Assembly (NCBI GenBank): GCA_910577925.1
Contig: CAJTOI010000007.1
Coordinates: forward strand, 1-64,000
Source: an uncultured Roseburia sp.
GTDB lineage: Bacteria > Bacillota > Clostridia > Lachnospirales > Lachnospiraceae
DNA: 64,000 nucleotides
Reading direction: 5' to 3'
In this document: one piece after another, positions 50,231-59,639 of the stretch
Numbering within the stretch: position 1 is the stretch's first letter
Layout of the letters: each line of letters opens with the position of its first letter
Translations under genes and position numbers: made by a program
Notes under the pieces: model-generated
The model's database searches: none
The model's input: the letters and a program-made list of their open reading frames with translations, nothing else
What the model was told of the DNA's origin: nothing

Positions 50231-52255
50231 ATGGATAATCAAGGACCGAATAACGGTTACAATAACAATGGCAGCAACAATGGCGGCGGCAGCGGCGGCA
50301 AGGACAACCGCAACGGCCAGTTGGTGATGGCATTTATTTTGATTTCACTGATTCTGCTGTTTGTGATGACGATGGTGACGAACCAGTTCAGCCAGATGAG
50401 CACGCAGCAGGTTTCCTACACCGAATTTCTGGAAATGGTAAACGGTACCGGCAAATGGGAGGGCAAGACGGTTGAGTCTGTGGAAATCGGTTCCTATCAG
50501 ATTGATATCACACTTCACTCCGAGGAGGAGACGCCTTATCCGGTCACTTATTACTGCGGGCGGGTCGCAGACGAAGAGCTGATTCCGCTTCTGAAAGAGA
50601 AGGGGATTGAGATTAACGGGGTGATTCCCGACAATACATCGACCTGGATTTACAGCATTTTAAGCTATCTGATTCCGCTTGCGCTGATCTGGATTCTGCT
50701 GGGGATCGTGATGCGCCGGATGGGCGGCGGAGCTATGGGCGTCGGAAAAAGCACCGCGAAAGTGTATGTGGAGCGGCAGACCGGTGTCACATTTAAGGAT
50801 GTAGCCGGGCAGGACGAGGCAAAAGAGTCCCTGCAGGAGGTGGTGGACTTTCTGCACAATCCGAAGAAATACCGCGACATCGGCGCAAAGCTGCCGAAGG
50901 GAGCGCTTCTGGTCGGACCTCCGGGTACCGGTAAGACGCTTCTGGCGAAGGCCGTGGCGGGAGAGGCAAAGGTGCCGTTTTTCTCTCTGGCCGGTTCGGA
51001 TTTCGTGGAGATGTTTGTGGGCGTCGGTGCGTCCAGAGTGCGGGATCTGTTTAAGGAGGCGCAGAAGCAGGCGCCGTGTATCATTTTTATCGACGAGATC
51101 GACGCCATCGGAAAGAGCCGCGATTCGCGCTACGGCGGGAACGATGAGCGCGAGCAGACCTTAAATCAGCTGCTGGCGGAGATGGACGGGTTCGACACGT
51201 CAAAGGGGCTTTTGATTCTCGCGGCGACCAACCGCCCGGAGGTGCTCGACAAGGCGCTGCTGCGTCCGGGGCGTTTTGACCGCAGAATCATTGTGGATAA
51301 ACCGGATCTGAAAGGAAGACTGGAGACGCTGAAGGTGCACTCCAAAGACGTCATGATGGATCAGACCGTCGATCTGGATGCGCTGGCTCTGGCAACTGCC
51401 GGGCTGGTGGGCTCGGATCTGGCAAACATGATTAACGAGGCCGCGATCAACGCGGTAAAGAACAGCCGCCAGTTTGTCAACCAGTCGGATCTGTTTGACG
51501 CGTTTGAGCTTGTAGCCGTGGGCGGCAAGGAGAAAAAAGACCGGATCATGAGCGAGAAGGAGCGCAAGATCGTCTCCTACCACGAGGTGGGGCACGCGAT
51601 GGTGACGGCGCTTCTGAAGAACACGGAGCCGGTGCAGAAGATTACGATCGTGCCGCGGACCATGGGAGCGCTCGGCTACACGCTGCAGACACCGGAGGAG
51701 GAGAAATTTTTACAGACGAAGGAAGAGCTGCTGGATAAGATTACCACCTATATGGCCGGGCGTGCGGCGGAGATGCTGGTATTTGCTTCCGCGACGAGCG
51801 GTGCGGCGAACGATATCGAGAGCGCGACTGCGATTGCGCGGGCAATGGTCACACAGTACGGGATGTCGGACAGGTTCGGCATGATGTGCCTTGCGACAAA
51901 CGAGAACAAGTATCTCGATAACCATGCGGGACTGATCTGCGGGGAGGACACCGCGGCGCAGATAGACAGGGAAGTGCTTTCTATCATCGACCGGTCCTAT
52001 GAGGAGGCACTGCGCCTTCTGACGGAAAACCGCGAGGTTTTAGACAAGATTTCCGATTATCTCTATGAGCATGAGACGATCACCGGAAAAGAATTTATGA
52101 AGATTTTCCGGGAGCTGAAGGGAATCCCCGAGCCGGAGGAGGAGAAGAAGACATTTTTCGAGCAGGCGGAGGAAGCCCGCCAGGCGACGGCAGGCAGTTT
52201 TGACGCAGTGATAGACGATCATACACGGGCGAGCAGTGATGGGGACGATGTTTAA
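50231..52255 (+). CDS. ATP-dependent zinc metalloprotease FtsH (second copy)
   Basis: 674 residues. The cytoplasmic N-terminus is an unusual Asn/Gly-rich stretch (YNNNGSNNGGGSGG). Two helices (~32-53 and ~138-160) flank a larger external domain than in the first copy. Walker A GPPGTGKT is near 232, the pore loop is MFVGVGASRVRDLF, the zinc motif HEVGH starts at 451, and the third ligand is in TSGAANDIESAT. The C-terminus adds an acidic tail (PEPEEEKKTFFEQ ...). Catalytic residues are intact. It overlaps uvrC by 8 bases. The split into two paralogues suggests different substrates (inference). Confidence 0.93.
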   Translation: MDNQGPNNGYNNNGSNNGGGSGGKDNRNGQLVMAFILISLILLFVMTMVTNQFSQMSTQQVSYTEFLEMVNGTGKWEGKTVESVEIGSYQIDITLHSEEETPYPVTYYCGRVADEELIPLLKEKGIEINGVIPDNTSTWIYSILSYLIPLALIWILLGIVMRRMGGGAMGVGKSTAKVYVERQTGVTFKDVAGQDEAKESLQEVVDFLHNPKKYRDIGAKLPKGALLVGPPGTGKTLLAKAVAGEAKVPFFSLAGSDFVEMFVGVGASRVRDLFKEAQKQAPCIIFIDEIDAIGKSRDSRYGGNDEREQTLNQLLAEMDGFDTSKGLLILAATNRPEVLDKALLRPGRFDRRIIVDKPDLKGRLETLKVHSKDVMMDQTVDLDALALATAGLVGSDLANMINEAAINAVKNSRQFVNQSDLFDAFELVAVGGKEKKDRIMSEKERKIVSYHEVGHAMVTALLKNTEPVQKITIVPRTMGALGYTLQTPEEEKFLQTKEELLDKITTYMAGRAAEMLVFASATSGAANDIESATAIARAMVTQYGMSDRFGMMCLATNENKYLDNHAGLICGEDTAAQIDREVLSIIDRSYEEALRLLTENREVLDKISDYLYEHETITGKEFMKIFRELKGIPEPEEEKKTFFEQAEEARQATAGSFDAVIDDHTRASSDGDDV

Positions 52256-54170
52256 TATTGAAGAAGAATTAAAAAAACTCCCGGATCAGCCGGGAGTTTA
52301 CATTATGCATGACAGCCGGGATGCGATTATCTACATCGGAAAAGCAGTCAGTCTGCGCAAGCGGGTGCATCAATATTTTCAGCCGAGCCACAATGAGGGA
52401 ATCAAAAAGGCTCAGATGGTAAAACAGATTGCCCGGTTCGAATATATTGTTACGGATTCGGAGCTTGAGGCTCTGGTATTGGAGTGCAATCTGATCAAAG
52501 AGCACTGCCCGAAGTACAACACCATGCTGCGGGATGATAAGTCGTATCCGTATATCAGGGTGACTCTCGGGGAAGATTTTCCGAGAGTCCTCTTTTCGCA
52601 TCGGCAGAAAAAGGACAAATCGCGCTATTTTGGGCCTTATACGAGCGCGGGCGCGGTGAAGAATACGATAGAGCTGGTGAATAAGATATACCGGCTCCGC
52701 ACCTGCAGCAGAAATCTGCCGCGCGATACGGGAAAGGAGCGGCCCTGCCTGAATTATCACATCCATCAGTGCACGGCCCCCTGCCAGGGGTACATCAGCA
52801 GAGAGGAATACAAAGAGCGCATTGATGCGGTTCTGGAGTTTCTGAACGGAAATTACGGTCCGGTGCTCAAAGATTTGGAGAAAAAGATGCAGCAGGCATC
52901 CGAAAATCTGGAGTTTGAGAAGGCGATCGAGTACCGGGAGCTGCTCGGAAGCGTGCGGCAGATCGCGCAGAAGCAGAAGATTACCCACAATGACGGGGAG
53001 GATAAGGATATTGTTGCGCTTGCGTCAGACGATACGGACGCGGTGGTTCAGGTATTCTTTGTCAGGGACGGAAAGCTGATCGGACGCGACCATTTCTATG
53101 TGCGTGTGGGGACGGAGGATGAGAAGAGCCAGATACTGTCCACGTTTCTCAAGCAGTTTTATGCGGGAACGCCCTACATTCCGCGGGAGATTATGCTGCC
53201 GGGAGCAGTGGAGGAGCAGGAAGTGCTCGCGGACTGGCTTTCCGGAAAGCGGGGAAGCCGGGTTTATATCCGTGTTCCCCGCAAGGGCATGAAGGAAAAG
53301 CTGGTGGAGCTGGCTCAGAAAAATGCCGAGCTGGTGCTGTCGCAGGATAAAGAGAAATTAAAGCGCGAGGAGGGCAGGACCATCGGGGCGCTCAAGGAGA
53401 TCGGAGGCCTGCTCGGGCTTGCGGAACTGTCGCGGGTGGAGGCGTTTGATATCTCAAATATCAGCGGCTTTGAGACGGTCGGTTCCATGGTGGTTTATGA
53501 GAAGGGAAAGCCCAAGCGCAGCGATTACCGCAAATTTAAGCTCAGAACCGTGACCGGACCCGACGATTATGCATCGATGCATGAAGTGCTGACGAGGCGT
53601 TTCACGCACGGCATGCAGGAGATGGAAGTCCTGCGGGAAAAGGAGATGGAGCAGGATTACGGCAGCTTTACCAAGTTTCCGGATCTCATCATGATGGACG
53701 GCGGCCGCGGGCAGGTCAATATTGCGCTCAAGGTGTTGGGCGAACTCGGTCTGCAGATTCCGGTATGCGGTATGGTAAAGGATGACAGCCACAGGACAAG
53801 AGGGCTGTACTATAATAATGTAGAAATTCCGATTGACCGCCGCAGCGAGGGCTTTAAGCTGATCACAAGAGTTCAGGATGAGGCGCACCGGTTTGCCATC
53901 GAGTATCACCGCTCGCTGCGCAGCAAAGAGCAGGTGCACTCGGTGCTGGACGATATCCCCGGAATCGGCCCGGCCAGAAGAAAGGCGCTGATGCGCAAGT
54001 ATCAGTCGCTGGACGCGATCAAGGCCGCCGACGAAGCGGATCTGGCGGACACGGAGACGATGAACGCCCAGGCCGCGGCCGCGGTCTATGCCTGGTTTCA
54101 CGGCCGGGGCGCACAGACAGAGCCGACGGATGACGGTGCGGGCCAAGTTGAACAGCCGGATGAAATATGA
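52248..54170 (+). CDS. uvrC: Excinuclease ABC subunit C
   Basis: Makes both incisions in nucleotide-excision repair with UvrB. 640 residues from ATG 52248, which matches the usual MFNIEEELKKLP start; 52236 and 52239 are alternatives. The GIY-YIG nuclease domain is at ~15-90 (GVYIMHD, IYIGKAVSLRKRV), a zinc-type cysteine set at CSRNLP ... CLNYHIHQCTAPC, the UVR domain at ~205-240, the C-terminal RNase H-like nuclease from ~385 (FDISNISG, MMDGGRGQ) and helix-hairpin-helix motifs near 585 (IPGIGPARRKALM). Confidence 0.95.
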   Translation: MFNIEEELKKLPDQPGVYIMHDSRDAIIYIGKAVSLRKRVHQYFQPSHNEGIKKAQMVKQIARFEYIVTDSELEALVLECNLIKEHCPKYNTMLRDDKSYPYIRVTLGEDFPRVLFSHRQKKDKSRYFGPYTSAGAVKNTIELVNKIYRLRTCSRNLPRDTGKERPCLNYHIHQCTAPCQGYISREEYKERIDAVLEFLNGNYGPVLKDLEKKMQQASENLEFEKAIEYRELLGSVRQIAQKQKITHNDGEDKDIVALASDDTDAVVQVFFVRDGKLIGRDHFYVRVGTEDEKSQILSTFLKQFYAGTPYIPREIMLPGAVEEQEVLADWLSGKRGSRVYIRVPRKGMKEKLVELAQKNAELVLSQDKEKLKREEGRTIGALKEIGGLLGLAELSRVEAFDISNISGFETVGSMVVYEKGKPKRSDYRKFKLRTVTGPDDYASMHEVLTRRFTHGMQEMEVLREKEMEQDYGSFTKFPDLIMMDGGRGQVNIALKVLGELGLQIPVCGMVKDDSHRTRGLYYNNVEIPIDRRSEGFKLITRVQDEAHRFAIEYHRSLRSKEQVHSVLDDIPGIGPARRKALMRKYQSLDAIKAADEADLADTETMNAQAAAAVYAWFHGRGAQTEPTDDGAGQVEQPDEI

Positions 54171-54176
54171 TACAAT
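54148..54176 (+). promoter_or_regulatory. Promoter of hprK
   Basis: TTGAAC at 54148-54153 and TACAAT at 54171-54176 are 17 bp apart, overlapping the end of uvrC. Confidence 0.55.
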
Positions 54177-54211
54177 AACCTATAATCAATTAGGGGTGAA
54201 GGAGGACGGAT

Positions 54212-55162
54212 ATGAACGGAGGAAGTAAGGGAGTCAGTGTGGCAAAGATTATGCAGCTGATGGATTTATATAATTTTCTGCCGGATTTAGACCTGAAGGG
54301 GCGCCGCATCATGGTGAGCGATGTCAACCGCCCTGCGCTGCAGCTGAGCGGATATTTTGATCACTTTGACCAGTCGCGTGTGCAGATTGTCGGAACGGTG
54401 GAATACACCTATCTCCAGCAGATGGACGAGCAGGAGAGGGAGAAGATTTACAGGAAGTTTTTCGAATACGAGATTCCGTGTGTGATTATCTGCAGAGACC
54501 GGCAGCCGGATGATCTGTTTCTTAAGATCGCGGAGGATAATTCGGTGCCGGTGCTGGGAACAAAGCGCAGCACTTCCGAATTTATGGCGGAGCTGATTAT
54601 CCGTCTGAACGAGCAGCTGGCGCCCTGCATTACGATTCACGGAGTTCTCGTGGATGTGTACGGCGAGGGACTCCTCATTATGGGCGAGAGCGGAATCGGC
54701 AAGAGCGAGGCGGCCCTCGAGCTGGTCCGCCGCGGGCACCGTCTGGTGACGGACGATGTGGTGGAGATTCGAAGAGTCAACGAGCGCACGCTGATCGGAA
54801 CTTCCCCGGATATCACGCGCTACTTTATCGAGCTCCGCGGCATCGGGATTATTGATGTCAAAACACTGTTCGGTGTGGAGAGTGTCGAGGAAAAAATGCA
54901 GATAGACCTGGTCATCAAGCTGGAAGACTGGAAGAAGGACAACGAGTATGACAGGCTCGGACTTGAGGAGGAGTACACCGAGTTTCTCGGCAATAAAATC
55001 GTATGTCATTCTCTGCCGATACGGCCGGGAAGAAATCTTGCGGTTATCTGTGAGACGGCGGCCGTCAACCACCGGCAGAAAAAGATGGGTTACAACGCCG
55101 CGCAGGAGCTTTACCGCCGTGTGCAGGAGAACCTGACGAAAAAGACGGATGATGAAGAATAA
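54212..55162 (+). CDS. hprK: HPr kinase/phosphorylase
   Basis: Phosphorylates and dephosphorylates HPr (and Crh) on Ser46 in response to glycolytic state; central to carbon catabolite control. 316 residues. The Walker A GESGIGKS is at 158-165, TDDVVEI follows, and the HPrK/P signature ELRGIGIIDVKTLFG near 210 is intact. GGAGG precedes the ATG. A Crh-like substrate is encoded 4.2 kb downstream, an arrangement that hints at a shared regulatory role. Confidence 0.95.
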   Translation: MNGGSKGVSVAKIMQLMDLYNFLPDLDLKGRRIMVSDVNRPALQLSGYFDHFDQSRVQIVGTVEYTYLQQMDEQEREKIYRKFFEYEIPCVIICRDRQPDDLFLKIAEDNSVPVLGTKRSTSEFMAELIIRLNEQLAPCITIHGVLVDVYGEGLLIMGESGIGKSEAALELVRRGHRLVTDDVVEIRRVNERTLIGTSPDITRYFIELRGIGIIDVKTLFGVESVEEKMQIDLVIKLEDWKKDNEYDRLGLEEEYTEFLGNKIVCHSLPIRPGRNLAVICETAAVNHRQKKMGYNAAQELYRRVQENLTKKTDDEE

Positions 55163-55191
55163 TTGAAAGAAAGCGATAGGAGTGAAAAGAC

Positions 55192-56595
55192 ATGGAAAGA
55201 AAGAATGCATGGGAGAAATATCCCGAGGGAGCAAAGAGAGAAGAGGTTTACCGGTTTGCGGAGGAATACAGAAAGTTTATTTCCGACTGCAAAACCGAGC
55301 GGGAGTGTGTGACGAATCTGGTGAGAGAGGCCGAAAAGGCAGGCTTTTCGGATCTCGGGCAGGTGATAAAGGAAGGCAGAACGCTTAAGGCCGGAGACCG
55401 GGTGTACGCAGATAATATGGGAAAAGGGCTGGCTCTTTTTGTGCTGGGCCGCACGGGGCTTGCGCAGGGCATGAACATTCTGGGCGCGCACATCGACTCG
55501 CCGAGACTGGATCTGAAACAGGACCCGCTGTATGAGGACGCGGATTTTGCGATGCTGGATACCCATTATTACGGGGGAATCAAGAAATATCAGTGGGTTG
55601 CGCTTCCGCTGGCACTGCACGGGGTGATCGCAAAAAAGGACGGCACGCTGGTGCAGGTAAATGTCGGCGATAAGCCGGGGGACCCGGTGTTCGGCGTGAG
55701 TGACCTGCTGGTGCATCTCTCGGCGGAGCAGCTGGAGAAAAAGGCGGCCAAAGTCATTGAGGGAGAGAATCTTGACCTGATGATCGGAAGCATTCCCGCG
55801 GGGGGCAATGCGGACGGAAAGGAAGACGTCAAGGAAAAAGTAAAAGCGAATATCATGAAAATCCTCGAAAAGGAATATGGTATGGAAGAGGAAGATTTTC
55901 TCTCGGCGGAGATCGAGGTGGTTCCGGCCGGGGAGGCGCGTGATTATGGGTTTGACCGCAGTATGATTATGGGCTACGGACACGATGACCGCGTGTGCGC
56001 GTACCCGTCGTTTGCGGCTGTCGCACAGATGAAAGACCCGGAGATTACGAGCGTATGTCTTCTGGTTGACAAGGAGGAGATCGGCAGCGTCGGAGCGAGC
56101 GGGATGCAGTCGCGCTTCTTCGAGAACACCGTCGCGGAGGTTATGAACGCGGCCGGAGAATACTCGGAGCTCGCGCTTCGCCGGGCGCTTGCAAACTCTT
56201 CGGTGCTTTCCTCCGATGTGTCGGCGGCCTTTGACCCGAATTTCCCGTCGGTGATGACAAAGCGCAATGCAGCCTACTTCGGCAGAGGGCTGGTGTTTAA
56301 CAAGTACACCGGTGCGCGGGGCAAAAACGGCTCGAACGATGCAAATGCGGAATACATCGGGGCGCTCCGGGCGATTATGGACAGGAACGAGGTTTCGTTC
56401 CAGACCGCGGAGCTTGGAAAAGTGGACCAGGGAGGCGGCGGTACGATCGCATATATTCTGGCAAATTACGGCATGCGCGTGATCGACAGCGGTGTGGCCG
56501 TACTGAATATGCACGCGCCGTGGGAGATTATCAGCAAGGTTGACCTGTATGAGGCATACCGCGGATATGTGGCGTTTTTGACGGAGCAGAAATAA
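55192..56595 (+). CDS. M18-family aminopeptidase
   Basis: 467 residues. Metal ligands are in GAHIDSPRLDL (near 103), DKEEIGSVGASG (near 290) and MHAPWE (near 443); MGYGHDDRVCAY is the fourth site. These define the M18 zinc aminopeptidases, which remove N-terminal acidic or neutral residues from peptides in the cytoplasm. GATAGGAG lies before the ATG, 30 bases after hprK, so they may be cotranscribed. A 9-bp hairpin separates it from murB. Confidence 0.92.
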   Translation: MERKNAWEKYPEGAKREEVYRFAEEYRKFISDCKTERECVTNLVREAEKAGFSDLGQVIKEGRTLKAGDRVYADNMGKGLALFVLGRTGLAQGMNILGAHIDSPRLDLKQDPLYEDADFAMLDTHYYGGIKKYQWVALPLALHGVIAKKDGTLVQVNVGDKPGDPVFGVSDLLVHLSAEQLEKKAAKVIEGENLDLMIGSIPAGGNADGKEDVKEKVKANIMKILEKEYGMEEEDFLSAEIEVVPAGEARDYGFDRSMIMGYGHDDRVCAYPSFAAVAQMKDPEITSVCLLVDKEEIGSVGASGMQSRFFENTVAEVMNAAGEYSELALRRALANSSVLSSDVSAAFDPNFPSVMTKRNAAYFGRGLVFNKYTGARGKNGSNDANAEYIGALRAIMDRNEVSFQTAELGKVDQGGGGTIAYILANYGMRVIDSGVAVLNMHAPWEIISKVDLYEAYRGYVAFLTEQK

Positions 56596-56605
56596 AAGCA
56601 GCGCA

Positions 56606-56629
56606 GCGTGAAGCAGAAACGCTTCACGC
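56606..56629 (+). repeat. 9-bp perfect hairpin between peptidase and murB
   Basis: GCGTGAAGC and GCTTCACGC around AGAAAC. No T-run follows, so it may affect message stability rather than stop transcription. Confidence 0.7.
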
Positions 56630-56644
56630 CGGAATGGAGAGGTT

Positions 56645-57565
56645 ATGAATCGGCAGTTTTTAGAAGAATTGGAGAAAATCGCAGGGCCCGTCCTGATGCA
56701 GGAACCTATGAGCGGTCACACGACATTTCGTGTGGGAGGCCCGGCCGATATGCTGGTTCGTCCGAAAAAAGAGCAGCTCGCACCCGTAATCAGGCTCTGC
56801 CGGAAGTACGGGGAATCTTACTGCGTGATCGGAAACGGCAGCAACCTGCTGGTCGGGGATGCGGGAATCCGGGGGCTGGTAATCGAGACGCTCACAAAGG
56901 AGGAAGACGCCGCGGTGCACGGAGCGCGGATCGAGGCGGGAGCGGGCATGCTCCTGTCGAAAACGGCCCGCCTTGCACTCGAACACGGGCTTGGCGGCAT
57001 GGAATTTGCAGCCGGAATCCCGGGAACCGTCGGCGGTGCGGTCGTGATGAATGCGGGGGCCTACGGCGGCGAGATGAAAGACATCATAGAGTCGGCGGTG
57101 GTCATCGACGGGAACGGAAATGAAAAAGAGCTTTCCGCAGAAGAACTCGAATTGGGCTATCGCAGCAGCTGCATTCTCCCGAAAGGGTACCTTGTAAAAC
57201 AGGTGGTGCTGCGGCTTACACCGGGGGACGCCGCGGCGATAAAAGCACGTATGGAAGAACTGCGCATACAGCGCACGGCAAAACAGCCGCTGGAATATCC
57301 GAGCGCGGGAAGCACGTTTAAACGCCCGGAGGGATATTTTGCAGGAAAGCTTATTATGGATGCCGGCATGCGGGGATATCGGGTGGGCGGCGCGCAGGTC
57401 TCGGAGAAACACTGCGGTTTTGTGGTGAACCGGGGCGGCGCCACTGCACGGGATATCCGGAAACTGATACAAGATGTCAGCGGTGAGGTGCAGCGGCAGT
57501 TCGGCGTGACGCTGGAGCCGGAAGTAAAAATGATCGGGGAATTTACACATACCACCCGGATTTAA
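56645..57565 (+). CDS. murB: UDP-N-acetylenolpyruvoylglucosamine reductase
   Basis: Second step of UDP-MurNAc synthesis, using NADPH and FAD. 306 residues, the type IIb length. TTFRVGGPADMLV near residue 22 and GNGSNLLVGD near 60 bind FAD; GIPGTVGGAVVMNAGAYGGE near 130 and SAGSTFKRP near 220 (catalytic Ser) are conserved. GGAGAGG precedes the ATG. It heads the conserved group murB-rapZ-whiA-crh. Confidence 0.95.
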   Translation: MNRQFLEELEKIAGPVLMQEPMSGHTTFRVGGPADMLVRPKKEQLAPVIRLCRKYGESYCVIGNGSNLLVGDAGIRGLVIETLTKEEDAAVHGARIEAGAGMLLSKTARLALEHGLGGMEFAAGIPGTVGGAVVMNAGAYGGEMKDIIESAVVIDGNGNEKELSAEELELGYRSSCILPKGYLVKQVVLRLTPGDAAAIKARMEELRIQRTAKQPLEYPSAGSTFKRPEGYFAGKLIMDAGMRGYRVGGAQVSEKHCGFVVNRGGATARDIRKLIQDVSGEVQRQFGVTLEPEVKMIGEFTHTTRI

Positions 57566-57593
57566 AGCCGCTTGCGGCGGAATGAGAGGAAAC

Positions 57594-58472
57594 ATGAAAT
57601 TTGTGATACTGACAGGGATGTCGGGCGCGGGGAAGAGCACGGCGCTCAAGATGATGGAAGATATCGGGTTTTACTGTGTCGACAATCTCCCGATTCCGCT
57701 GCTGGAAAAATTTGTGGAGCTGTCGAATATGCAGCAGAATGCGGAGCTGCAGAAAGTGGCGGTCGGGATTGATATCCGGAGCGGGGAGGCGCTCAGGGAG
57801 CTGCGGAGCGTGCTGGACCATGTCCGCGGAGCCGGATGCGTCTATGAGATCCTGTTTCTGGATGCGGAGGATTCCGTTTTGGTCAAGCGGTATAAGGAGA
57901 CGCGGAGGAACCATCCGCTGGCCGGCGGAGAGCGGGTCGACAGAGGCATTGCGGAGGAGAGAAAACGGCTTGCGTTTCTGAAAGAACAGGCAGACTACAT
58001 CATAGATACCAGCAGACTTCTGACGAGAGAACTGAACGCGGAGCTCGGCAAGATTTTCGTGCAGAATCAGGATTATAAGAATCTGTTTATCACGATTCTC
58101 TCGTTCGGCTTCAAGTACGGGATACCGGCCGATTCGGATCTGGTTTTTGACGTGCGTTTTCTGCCGAACCCGTACTATGTGGAAGGGCTGAGGGCAAAAA
58201 CCGGAAATGACAGAGAAATTCAAAACTATGTGCTCCAGTTTTCCGAGGCACACGAGTTTTTGAAAAAATTAGAGGACATGGTAAAGTTTCTGATACCGAA
58301 TTACATCACGGAGGGGAAAAATCAGCTGGTCATCTCTATCGGCTGTACCGGCGGGAAGCACCGTTCCGTGACGCTTGCAAACGAACTGTACCGCATCCTC
58401 TCCGGGCAGAAGGAGTACGGCCTGAAGATTGAGCACAGGGATATCGCAAAGGATGCGCAAAGAGGGAAGTAA
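57594..58472 (+). CDS. rapZ: RNase adapter/nucleotide-binding protein RapZ
   Basis: 292 residues from ATG 57594 (AGAGG upstream). P-loop TGMSGAGKSTALK near residue 8, CVDNLP near 32, and the C-terminal SIGCTGGKHRSV typical of the YvcJ/RapZ family. In Gram-positives YvcJ hydrolyses nucleotides and affects competence; in E. coli RapZ guides RNase E. Its place before whiA is conserved. The yvcK gene found between them in B. subtilis is absent here. Confidence 0.93.
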   Translation: MKFVILTGMSGAGKSTALKMMEDIGFYCVDNLPIPLLEKFVELSNMQQNAELQKVAVGIDIRSGEALRELRSVLDHVRGAGCVYEILFLDAEDSVLVKRYKETRRNHPLAGGERVDRGIAEERKRLAFLKEQADYIIDTSRLLTRELNAELGKIFVQNQDYKNLFITILSFGFKYGIPADSDLVFDVRFLPNPYYVEGLRAKTGNDREIQNYVLQFSEAHEFLKKLEDMVKFLIPNYITEGKNQLVISIGCTGGKHRSVTLANELYRILSGQKEYGLKIEHRDIAKDAQRGK

Positions 58473-58474
58473 TT

Positions 58475-59377
58475 ATGTCGTTTTCAAGTGAAGTGAAGGC
58501 CGAATTGGCGAAGCATCTGGGCAAAAGCATGCACTGCCGGATCGCAGAGCTGGCGGCGCTGATTGCGTTTGCGGGAAATATCCAGGAGATACAGTCGGAA
58601 AACCCGCTGCTGCAGGAAAAATACCGCCTGCTGATAAAACAGCTGTTCGGGTTTGAGGAGGCGGAGAGTGCGGCGGCGCAGAAGCGGATCTTTTCCTCCG
58701 TAAAAATGTGGGAGGAGGAGACGGGGCGCGCAGCGCTGACCGATACGGTAAACGGGATTCTGATGCAGCAGACCTGCTGCAGGCGGGCGTTTATCCGCGG
58801 GGCATTTCTGGCGGGAGGGTCCATCAGCGATCCCAGGAAGTCATATCATTTCGAGATTGTCTGCCGCAGTGAGGCGCAGGCCATGCAGCTTCGCGACATA
58901 ATCAACAGCTTTGAGATGGACGCAAAGATTGTGCCCCGGAAGAAATATCAGGTCGTGTACCTAAAGGAAGGCGCGCAGATTGTGGACATCTTAAATGTGA
59001 TGGAAGCGCATGTGGCGCTGATGAATCTGGAAAATGTCAGAATATTAAAGGAAATGCGCAACTCTGTGAACCGAAAGGTAAACTGTGAGACGGCCAATAT
59101 CAGCAAGACCGTCAATGCGGCGGTCAAGCAGCTTGCGGACATTGCATATATCAGAGAGACGGCCGGTCTTTCGAGTCTGTCGGATAATCTTCGGGCGGCC
59201 GCCGAGCTGCGTCTGGAGTATCCCGATGCCCCGCTTGCCGAGCTGGGAGGGTATCTGGATCCGCCGGTGGGAAAGTCGGGGATTAATCACAGGCTCCGGA
59301 GAATCAGCGAGATTGCGGATGCGTTGAGAGGCCAGGGCAAGGGACTTGCGGTCGGAAAGGGTGTGGATGGTATATGA
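58475..59377 (+). CDS. whiA: DNA-binding regulator WhiA
   Basis: 300 residues starting two bases after rapZ. The N-terminal part is a degenerate LAGLIDADG homing-endonuclease fold (RGAFLAGGSISDPRKSYHFE), and the C-terminal part is a helix-turn-helix (LADIAYIRE ... LGGYLDPPVGKSGINHRLRRI). WhiA affects division and chromosome organisation in Gram-positive bacteria. The stop overlaps the next start (ATGA). Confidence 0.94.
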   Translation: MSFSSEVKAELAKHLGKSMHCRIAELAALIAFAGNIQEIQSENPLLQEKYRLLIKQLFGFEEAESAAAQKRIFSSVKMWEEETGRAALTDTVNGILMQQTCCRRAFIRGAFLAGGSISDPRKSYHFEIVCRSEAQAMQLRDIINSFEMDAKIVPRKKYQVVYLKEGAQIVDILNVMEAHVALMNLENVRILKEMRNSVNRKVNCETANISKTVNAAVKQLADIAYIRETAGLSSLSDNLRAAAELRLEYPDAPLAELGGYLDPPVGKSGINHRLRRISEIADALRGQGKGLAVGKGVDGI

Positions 59378-59622
59378 AAAAAGAAGTGCGGATTAATATG
59401 GAGACGAATCTGGAGGCGAGGCCGATTGCGACAATGGTTCAGGTGGCCAGCCGGTATGAGAGCATGATTTATCTTGAGACGGAAGGGAAACGTGTCAATG
59501 TGAAAAGCATGATGGGCATGATGAGCCTTGCGCTTATGAACGGTGAGATGGTGACCCTCGATGCAGAGGGGGCAGATGAAGAGGCTGCAATCCGTGCTTT
59601 GGAAGAGTTTTTGACAGAATAG
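59374..59622 (+). CDS. crh: Crh-like HPr-family protein
   Basis: 82 residues with the HPr fold. The region around the HPr active site reads NLEARPIAT: the histidine that PEP-dependent phosphorylation needs is replaced by Glu14. The regulatory serine is kept, in VNVKSMMGMMSLAL (Ser45, equal to Ser46). This pattern, loss of His15 with Ser46 kept, is that of Crh, the B. subtilis corepressor of CcpA, which also lies directly after whiA (yvcL); there the residue is Gln. It should be a substrate of the HprK encoded at 54.2 kb, not a sugar-transport carrier. Overlaps whiA by 4 bases. Confidence 0.85.
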   Translation: MKKEVRINMETNLEARPIATMVQVASRYESMIYLETEGKRVNVKSMMGMMSLALMNGEMVTLDAEGADEEAAIRALEEFLTE

Positions 59623-59639
59623 AGATTGGGATGATTGCT

